Positions 56,862-64,000 of a stretch of DNA of 64,000 nt are shown in pieces. The notes beneath the pieces are model-generated. The model saw nothing but the letters and a program-made list of their open reading frames with translations. It searched no databases and was not told the DNA's origin. The position numbers and the translations under genes are program-made. The DNA comes from Semisulcospira habei (Eukaryota > Mollusca > Gastropoda > Semisulcospiridae), in contig BTPG01000006.1 in the NCBI GenBank assembly GCA_036245525.1, forward strand, positions 75,709,227-75,773,226. The letters run 5' to 3'. Within the stretch, counting starts at the first letter, position 1. Every line of letters begins with the position of its first letter.

Positions 56862-57957
56862 ATTTTTGGCTCACGTGCGAAGCAAAAGTGAGTCTATGTT
56901 TTGGGCCAGTGGTCATCTGTCCGCCGTCATCCGTCCGCCGTCGTCTGTCCGCTGTCATCCGTCCACCGTCGTCTGTCCGCTGTTGTCCGTCCGCCATCGT
57001 CCGTCCACCGTCGTAAACTTTAACATTGGCATTGTCTTGGAGACTATACAAGCCCCAGTCTTTAAACTTGGCCTAAGGATACTTTGTGGCAAGATCTTTC
57101 TAAACATACTAATTTCAGTGACCTCTCACAAAGGTCAAGGTCACAGGGCAATCAGGAAATAAGTCAAAAATAGCTATATTTTGACATAATTTATTTTTTT
57201 CTCAAATACTTTAAATCCAAACTTGGTACAAAGATGCCTGATGGTAAGACCATTATATGCATACCAATTTGGTTAATCCCTCATAAAGTCAAGGGTCACA
57301 AGAGCTCAGGAAATAGGTAAAAAATAGCTATATTTTTACAAAAGATGTTTTTTTCTCAAATTATACTATTCACAACTTCAAACCCAAACTTGCTACAGAG
57401 ATACCTGATTGTAAGACCTATCTATGCATACTAATTTCGATGACCCCTCGGAAAGGTCAAGGGTCACAAGAGCTCAGGAAATAGGTCCAAAATAGCCTTA
57501 TTTTTACAAAAGATGTTTTTTTTTCAAATGCTAATCACAACTTAAAACCCAAATTTGGTACAGAGATACCTGATGGGAAGACCTATCTATGCATACTAAT
57601 TTGGATGACCCCTCAAAAAGGTCAAGGGTAACAAGAGGCGAGCAAATGTGTGTACAATACCAATTTAAAAAAAAATCAAATTGTATGTATTATCAACATT
57701 TTTGCAAAATTTTCAGTCAAATTTGGCACAAGGGCAGCTGATGATAAACCTTCTTATGCACACTAATTTAGTCAACTCATCGCAAGGTCAAGGGTCATGG
57801 TGGTTGACAGATGTGTGAAAAATGCTTACATTTTGAGAGAACATGGATTTTGCTAGTGCAGAAGCTATCCCTTTACTTATTGTCACAATGTTCACATATA
57901 TATTTAAATCGGTCGTACATGTGAGCCATAATAGCTTTGCCTTTCTTGTTGTCAAAT
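56862..57957 (-). mobile_element. Core-unit repeat, copy 10 (inverted)
   Basis: Starts TTTTTGGCTCACGTGCGAAG, passes CCGTCCGCCGTCGTCTGTCC, then about five units with AAAGGTCAAGGGTCACAAGA, and ends GTGAGCCATAATAGCTTTGC...CTTGTTGTC. Both ends are present, so this is the best full copy in the window (about 1.1 kb). Confidence 0.8.
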
Positions 57958-58867
57958 TTATTTGACATTTTAGATATAGCTCGTTTGGAGAAAGACATTG
58001 GATGAGTTTGTTAGCCAGCTTTGTGCCCTTTCAACTTCTTAAGTAAAAATAATTTTTTTCAGAAAAAAATAAAAACCTTGACTTCTGGAGAAAGTCAGAC
58101 AGCGGTGGTGACGTAAAAAAAGCAACTCTGTCACCATTCAGACATTGATGCAATACTCTAAATATGATGTAATTCTCTCTCTCTCTTTCTCTATAATTCT
58201 TTTTTGCAAGTTTTGGATCCGCTATATACTTCCATTAAACAGTCAGTTCTGGAAGAGGCTGTGTGGAACAAAACATCAGGCCTGGAAAAGGTTGCGTGCC
58301 TTTCGGATGAGTGACGTGAAATATCAATTTCATCACTGTGTATGCGGCGGCATGAGACTAACGATGCCATGACGTCAAGCTTATAGTGACGTCATTTTGC
58401 TGCGTGTGCTATTCTTTTTCAGAATTCCTGTCGCTACTCTGCCCACAGAGCATACTAATGGTGGGAAGCACAGTGTGTCCATCTTTATTTGTGTGTGCCA
58501 GCGCGTGTGTTGATCAGAGGTTGGCTTAGACTTCGAGAGGAAGGAAATGGATCAGAAGGATAAGCTTAAAAATATGAACAACTGCGAATGTTCCTAATAG
58601 AAAAACTCATATGAGCTCCAAACAATATGGTAGACTTCGCAATGAAATCATCATCTTATTCAATAGGACATATTTCAACATCATAATCAGGTCAAAGACA
58701 AAAGGTAGAGACCCTTGACAGCGAGGACAACTCATATAGAAGAGACTTTGTGGGTTATGGTTTATCCCATCTTGTTTTTTGAGTCTAGTGGTTCACAGTA
58801 CAGTTGTAGTCAAGTTTCCTACAGTAAATTATAAGTGTTGCACTTCGCCCGCAGCTGAAATCTGCTT
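57958..58867. repeat. Family E repeat
   Basis: Contains ACATTGGATGAGTTTGTTAG, GCCATGACGTCAAGCTTATAG, CCACAGAGCATACTAATGG and GTCAAAGACAAAAGGTAGAG, all shared with other family E copies. No ORF. Confidence 0.6.
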
Positions 58868-59660
58868 ATCAGTTACAGCTGTTTTTGGCTGACATGCAAT
58901 AACCAAAGTCTTTATGTATATTGGCCAGTGGTCACCTAGCTGGCGTCCATCTGGCAGCATCCATCTGGCAGTATCTAAGATTCTAAGATAAACTTTAACA
59001 TTGGCATTATTTTGAAGACTATCCAAGCTACAGTCTTCTAACCTTACCCAGGGATACTATGTGGCAAGGGCTTTCTAAGCATATCAATTTCAGTGACCTC
59101 TCTCAAAGGTCAAGGTCAGAAGGAATCAGGAAATAGTTTTTTAAAATAGCCATAAGCATAAGTCTATTACTGTAAGTATGCAACGCCTGTAGAAAAAGTT
59201 GATGCCTAATGTCGCGGGCAACAAGCGTTTGAACAGGTATTTTCTAAGTGTCTATTTTAAGACCGGGTGTTGAGAGCACACTGGTACAAAAGAAACACAA
59301 GAGCCAGATACACAGATATCTTTTACACAATAATATGTTCTTCTTGTGACACTTTGGTGGAATTTTTTCAGCGGTTTTCCAAACTTTTAAATCAAATTTG
59401 CACACTTAGCTGATGATAAGACGTTTTTCTGAATACTAACATGATTAAACCCTTGCAAAGGTTCAGGGTCATGGGAGGTTGACAAAACTGTGAAAATGCA
59501 TAACAAGTACAATAGCCAACCTTTTACGTATGTTAAGATACGTAAACACTTACTCACTTCAGTGACCTGTTAGAAAGGCCATGGTCACAAAGGTCAGATT
59601 AATTATGTGGATCAGTCATGCACATGAACCTGAAGGGTTTTGCCATTTTTGTTTGTTGTT
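58868..59660 (-). mobile_element. Core-unit repeat, copy 11 (inverted, decayed)
   Basis: Begins GTTTTTGGCTGACATGC and ends CATGAACCTGAAGGGTTTTGCC. Only scattered unit phrases remain (CTCTCTCAAAGGTCAAGGTC at about 59098). Confidence 0.6.
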
Positions 59661-59688
59661 TTATTAATATATTCGTTTGTTTGTACAG

Positions 59689-59800
59689 GTCATGGATACA
59701 CAGAAGGCCTGCAAAGTCAGTACAATGATGTGTTTACTCACTCAACTGACGAGAAAGCCGAGTTTGTCAGAGATTTTCTCCTGAACCTAGGAATAGAAAA
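59689..59800 (+). CDS. Alpha/beta-hydrolase-fold protein, exon 2
   Basis: The acceptor TTTGTTTGTACAG ends at 59688 and the donor GTAAGT starts at 59801. The 112 nt add two bases to finish Gly198, then H-G-Y-T-E-G-L, which completes the strand-4 loop seen as SFPGHGYTEG in this fold, followed by THSTDEKAEFVRDFLLNLGIE, the helix leading into strand 5. Two bases remain for exon 3. It was found by extending the exon 1 frame, and the phases agree at both ends. The exon is too short to stand out as an ORF. Confidence 0.87.
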
Positions 59801-59878
59801 GTAAGTTACTGATTGTCAGATTCTTGTGGTATTTCTTTCTGCTGCCTATGTCTGTTGTTATGACTTATAATAATTTTT

Positions 59879-59967
59879 TACCCTTAAAGCCACTGAGTAT
59901 GTATGACAACTATTGAAATAAGTTATTTCAATAGTTGTCATGCATACTCGGTGGCTTTAAGGGTCAG
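59879..59967. repeat. Near-perfect hairpin in intron 2
   Basis: TACCCTTAAAGCCACTGAGT...AATAACTT-type arms of about 42 bases pair with only about three mismatches, centred at about 59922. Confidence 0.88.
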
Positions 59968-60044
59968 GTTCTGAAGGTACACCGTCGGCTACAGCTGCAG
60001 AGCGGGCGACGTTATACTTTTGCGTTGACGGATAGGATTTAAAT

Positions 60045-62403
60045 CATTGGAGGCAGCATCTTCCCACACAGAAGAATACACAAAGCAACTTGGGTCTCAC
60101 CTGACCATACAACAGAGAACCAAATAGACCATATCTGCATTAGCAAGAAATTTAGAAGATCCCTTCAAGATGTTCGAGTGAGGAGGGGAGCAGATGTCGC
60201 CTCCGACCACCATCTGCTTACCTTAAGAATGAAGCTCAAGCTAAAGAAAAGCCGCACAGAGACAACAAGAAGACAGCGCTATAATGTAGGCCACCTGAGA
60301 GAAACTGGAGTTAGAGAAGAGTTCAAACTGGTGCTGTCCAACTGGTTTCAAGCGCTACAGGAGCTAGCAAATGAAGAGGAGGCGGTCACCACAGAGCACC
60401 AGTGGAAGGCAGTTAGAGAGGCGCTGAACTCAACCTGCAAAGACACTGTAGGGTTCAGGAAACACCATCACAAGGACTGGCTGTCGGCACAGACCTTGAA
60501 GAAGATAGAAGTGAGGAAGCAGAAGAAAGCAGCTGTCAACAACAGTCGCACGAGAGCAGCCAAAGTAAGGGCACAGGGGGAATACTTGGAAGCCAACCGC
60601 GAGGTGAAGAGTAGTATCAGGGCAGACAAGAGGGCCTACACAGACAGCCTGGCAGCAGAGGCAGAAAAGGCAGCAGGCAGCGGCAACATGAAACAGCTCT
60701 ACGACATTACCAGAAGATTGTCAGGCAAGTATGGCCATACAGAAAGACCAGTAAAAGACAAAGAAGGCAAGCCTATTGCAGACAGAGCAGACCAACTCGA
60801 CAGATGGGCCGAGTATTTTGAAGAGTTACTGAACAGACCTAGCCCACCCGACCCCCCAGACATCCAGCCGGCAGAGACCGACCTACCCATCAGCTGTGAC
60901 AGACCCAGCCGGGAAGAGATCAGAAGAGCAGTGGCATTCTTGAAGAACGGCAAAGCAGCAGGCCCAGATGGCATCCCAGCGGAGTCTCTGAAAGCAGACC
61001 TAGAGACAACAGTGGAGATGCTGTACCCACTGTTTGGAAAGATCTGGGAAGAGGAGGTGATGCCTGCTGACTGGAAGGAGGGGTACCAAATCAAGCTTCC
61101 CAAGAAAGGCGACCTCAGCAAGTGTTCCAACTACAGAGGAATCACCTTGCTGTCAGTACCAGGAAAGGTCTTCAACAGGATCATCCTGGAGAGAATGAAG
61201 AGCTCCGTTGACCCCCAGCTGAGAGACCAGCAAGCAGGATTCAGGAAGAACCGATCATGTACAAACCAGATCGCCACTTTTCACATCATCGTGGAACAGT
61301 CTCTGGAGTGGAGCTCCCCGCTGTACGTCAACTGTGGATTATGAGAAAGCATTTGACAGTGTGGACCGAGAGACTCTGTGGAAACTCCTACGACACTACG
61401 GTGTACCCACAAAGCTCGTCCGCCTGATCAAGAGCAGCTACGATGGCATGACATGTCGCGTGATCCACGAAGGGCAGTTCACCAGGGAGCTCCAGGTCAG
61501 AACCGGTGTCAGGCATGGGTGTCTGCTGTCTGCGTTCCTCTTCCTACTGGCCATAGACTGGGTCATGAAGATGACCACAGAGCACAGACGAAGTGGAATA
61601 CAGTGGACACTGTGGACACAGCTTGACGACCTCGATTTTGCAGACGACTTGGCATTACTGTCCCACACTCATCAACAAATGCAGGACAAGACCACGAGGC
61701 TTGCTGACATCTCGTCCCAAGTGGGCCTCTCCATTCACAAACAGAAAACAAAGACAATGAGGCTGAACGCAACCAGGGAAGAACCAGTCTTGCTTGCTGG
61801 CACCCTGTTGGAGGAGGTGGAGTCCTTCACCTATCTCAGGAGCATCATAGACAAAAAAGGCGGCATGAATCGGTAAAGCCAGAGCAGCCTTTCTCCAGTT
61901 GAAAAACGTGTGGAGCTCCAGAGAGCTGTCACAACACACCAAAGTCCGGATTTTCAACTCCAATGTAAAAGCAGTTCTCTTATATGGAGCAGAGACTTGG
62001 AGATTGACAAAAACCACAGTCAACAGAGTACAGACCTTCATGAACAGTTGCCTTAGAAGAATTTTGAAAATCCACTGGCCAGAGAAGATCAGCAACGTCA
62101 GACTCTGGGAGAGTACAGAACAGATAACAGCAGAGAATGAAATTGGGCGAAGAAGATGGGGATGGATCGGTCACAGTCTGAGAAAGCCAGCTTCCAGTAT
62201 CACTAGGCAGGCATTGTCATGGAACCCCCAGGGAAAGAGGAAAAGAGGTAGGCCGAGAAACTCCTGGCATCGAGACCTCCGAGCAGACATCAAGAGACTG
62301 GGAACCACCTGGAGTAGAATCGAAGGAGAAGCACAGGACAGGAGTTGCTGGAGGTCTCTCGTCGACGGCCTATACCCGGGTAGGGGTGACAGGCATAAGT
62401 AAG
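60045..62403 (+). pseudogene. RTE-like LINE, nearly whole RT region
   Basis: It begins in the end of an APE-type endonuclease (TWVSPDHTTENQIDHICIS and GADVASDHHLL, His near 60205). RT follows with FLKNGKAAGPDGIPAESLK, KLPKKGDLSKCSNYRGITLL, AGFRKNRSC, then after a frameshift near 61333 DYEKAFDSVDRETLW (motif A), GVRHGCLLSAFLF and DLDFADDLALLS (active site, about 61630). A second break near 61870 is a small deletion. The C-terminus (AVLLYGAETWRLTK, GHSLRKPASSITRQ, WRSLVDGLYPGRGDRHK) ends at 62400. The tail is TAAGTAAGTAA. It is a dead copy, 5'-truncated in the endonuclease, lying in intron 2 of the hydrolase gene in sense orientation. Confidence 0.85.
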
Positions 62404-62499
62404 TAATAGGATTTAAATGTCTTATCAGGACTATGCATGTTTGGATCTCATGCATTTGAAAGATCTTGATTTTTGTTACAAGTGGACTCCACAGTGTCT

Positions 62500-62667
62500 T
62501 TAACTCATTGTGTCCCAGGTACAAAATAGCCACATTTTGTAGTTGTCCTCTGAGGACTGCATTACAATTTAGGAGACAGGTTGACCATGATAGTTCAAGG
62601 GTGGTGCCTTGAACTATCATGGTCGAGCCATATCTTGCTCTGGTGTGTCAGGGCTGACATGGGTTAA
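62500..62667. mobile_element. Family B MITE, full copy
   Basis: TTAA at 62500-62503 and 62664-62667. Left end CTCATTGTGTCCCAGG; right end, reversed, CCCATGTCAGCCCTGACAC. The core hairpin (CCATGATAGTTCAAGGGTGG with GCCTTGAACTATCATGG) is shorter than at 5635 and 11768. A half core lies at about 62806-62855. Confidence 0.75.
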
Positions 62668-62861
62668 CTTATTCCACAGCCTTTGGCCGATTTCTGAAAA
62701 AATGTTGAATGTCTTCTAACAACTAAGCATCAATCACACTCATGACAGACCATTAGAGCTCAAGAGAAATGCTAGATTTGTTTGGTGCCAAGTGAGTCAG
62801 GCATTTCCATTGAACCATCATGGTCAATCCATCTCCTGCTGTAGTGTTTCAGGGCTGAGTG

Positions 62862-63121
62862 CTCGTACCGTTTGTGGGTTTACTCCCCAGTTAGACCCAC
62901 TCAATTACAAGTACAATTTTGTTTAGATGAGATATGAAGCATCTCTTCTGAATAAAACTGTACTTGTGGCATCCCAGTGCACAAAAGGCCATCGGGCCGC
63001 TGTTGGCCTGCGCACGGCCATATGCGGGCCAGTGGCGGCCAATGTTGGCTCAATGGCCTTTTATGCACTGGATGCATTGGGATACTCCCCATGTGAGTTT
63101 GTACACCCACAAACAGTGCTG
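62862..63121. repeat. Compound inverted-repeat element
   Basis: Outer ends CGTTTGTGGGTTTACTCCCC and, at the right, GGGTACACCCACAAACAG-like sequence are inverted. Inside are two hairpins: 62908-62968 (ACAAGTACA...TGTACTTGT, family H) and 62973-63070 (CAGTGCACAAAAGGCCATC...GGCCTTTTATGCACTG, family G). It lies about 110 bp upstream of hydrolase exon 3. Confidence 0.75.
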
Positions 63122-63229
63122 TAGGTGATTTGAATTACTCTTTTCCATATGCATCCACCAGTACTGCCAAGGATTACTGGTTGCTGCATGCACAAGGGCA
63201 TTTTATTCTTCAGTAATACAATGTTGCAG

Positions 63230-63355
63230 AGTGGATTTGCTGATTGCACATGGAGCGGCAGGCTACACAGCATTGCGACTGACTGGCGGACCGGACACGA
63301 CCAAGATGTTCAAGTCATCAGCTCTCATCTCTCCGTGGCCTTTACAACCATTCTG
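63230..63355 (+). CDS. Alpha/beta-hydrolase-fold protein, exon 3 (gene continues past window)
   Basis: The acceptor ACAATGTTGCAG ends at 63229 and the donor GTATGT starts at 63356. The first base completes Lys235, then VDLLIAHGAAGYTALRLTGG (residues 236-255), the strand 5 and nucleophile-elbow segment. The canonical elbow is G-H-S-x-G-G; here it is A-H-G-A-A-G, with Gly243 where the catalytic Ser should be. Residues to 276 end ..ISPWPLQPF, leaving two bases for a further exon. The acid and His of a triad would lie beyond the window. If no error is present, the protein is probably a non-catalytic homologue or uses another mechanism. Confidence 0.85.
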
Positions 63356-63479
63356 GTATGTGTGGTTATAGAAACAGTTATAGATGTTGTTTGTTTGTTG
63401 TTGTTTTTTTTATAGATGTTTCTTTTTTTCTTTTTTTTATACAAGTTATAGATGTTTTTTTGTTTTTTTTTTTATGCTG
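63356..63479. other. Start of hydrolase intron 3, T-rich
   Basis: Donor GTATGTGTGG followed by T-rich sequence. No other feature. Confidence 0.6.
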
Positions 63480-64000
63480 CTCCAAATTTTTTTTTTGTTT
63501 TGTTTTTTTGTCGACCTCAGAGGTCTTCCTCTCAAGCCGCTCAACCCCAGTGTGCTCACCCAGGCCCGCTGGCTGTTTCAGACAGACTCCCGGCCCTGCT
63601 GCTTTATATGTCAGGTAGTAGGGGACTCCTTCTGGATGAAACTCTGCACTGCTGCCGAGTCACTTCGGTGGTGTTCAGTGTGGCCTTCAGGTGACCACAC
63701 CTACTATTCCCCCTACTTACGACATTGTTAGCTAGTTGCGGAGTCGACAAGTGGGAGCTCCCCCCCCCCCCCCCCCCCCCCCCCAGGTGGCGAGTCAACC
63801 ACTATGTCCTTCCACGCACAGCAGCAGGTCTGGCCGAAGACAACCGCGCACCTAGGGCTCCTGGAGGACTGGGCTGAAGTCACCATGAGACACAGACTTG
63901 AGGGATCAGAAACCTGGAACAACATGTTTCATTTTTGCATGCGGATGAGGATGATGGTATGATGATGCCATTGGTGGTCCATGTGGTTGGGGACTGCATG
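63480..64000 (-). mobile_element. Long tRNA-headed retroposon, copy 2 (inverted, cut by window end)
   Basis: From the T-run (poly-A tail) at about 63480 and GTCGACCTCAGAGGTC it matches the body of the element at 42869-43712 in reverse, including the homopolymer run (63760-63784) and GGACGTAGCGGTTGACTCGC-like sequence. About 520 bp are visible. The tRNA head would lie past 64000. Confidence 0.85.

Overview
This is animal nuclear DNA, most likely from a mollusc and probably a gastropod. Evidence: GT-AG spliced exons with matching phases, many degraded retrotransposons (CR1/L2-like and RTE-like LINEs, an I-group LINE with RNase H, a DIRS-type tyrosine-recombinase element, a Penelope-like fragment), a Tc1/mariner relic, tRNA-derived SINEs, long TA/GT/CA/GA arrays, and a repeat with ~150-bp core units like the pearl-type elements known from bivalves. 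The taxon is inferred from style, not proven. There are no bacterial operons, CRISPR arrays or rRNA genes.

Two host genes can be built from the sequence, and they face away from each other. The minus-strand gene has four coding exons: 48472-48274, 39981-39906, 38647-38614 and 32486-29403. All three junctions join in phase (3,393 nt, 1,130 residues plus stop). It predicts a single-pass membrane protein with a short acidic N-terminus, one hydrophobic helix and a cytoplasmic tail of about 1,000 residues. The tail is rich in Ser and Pro and carries five diverged copies of a basic/aromatic module (RKFSAYAR ... YPYY ... SPSPPRR). I do not recognise the family. The plus-strand gene starts at 51407 and continues past the window, with exons 51407-51998, 59689-59800 and 63230-63355. 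It encodes an alpha/beta-hydrolase fold whose nucleophile elbow reads A-H-G-A-A-G, so the expected catalytic Ser is Gly. The starts lie 2.9 kb apart. The introns are filled by nested mobile DNA.

Layout. 1-4.2 kb: low complexity, then a DIRS element with 80-bp inverted terminal repeats, a scrambled left part and a Penelope-like GIY-YIG fragment. 4.2-12 kb: snap-back elements, two CR1/L2-like LINE 3' ends and a tRNA-derived SINE. 12-18.5 kb: no gene seen, but a cluster of ~70-bp hairpins of one family. 19.5-23 kb: a minus-strand I-group LINE with a twin-priming-type inversion and an internal duplication, next to TA arrays. 23.3-26.2 kb: a core-unit repeat split by a LINE that is itself split by a 390-bp retroposon. 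26.5-29 kb: TA, GT and CA arrays with large palindromes. 29.4-48.5 kb: the membrane-protein gene; its introns hold core-unit repeats, a LINE carrying two younger insertions, SINEs and hairpins. 48.5-51.4 kb: intergenic, G-rich. 51.4-64 kb: the hydrolase gene, with LINE pieces, a Tc1/mariner relic, inverted core-unit repeats, an RTE-like LINE and a second copy of an unusually long SINE in its introns.

All protein and family names rest on reading motifs by eye; no database search was possible. Boundaries of old repeats are approximate.
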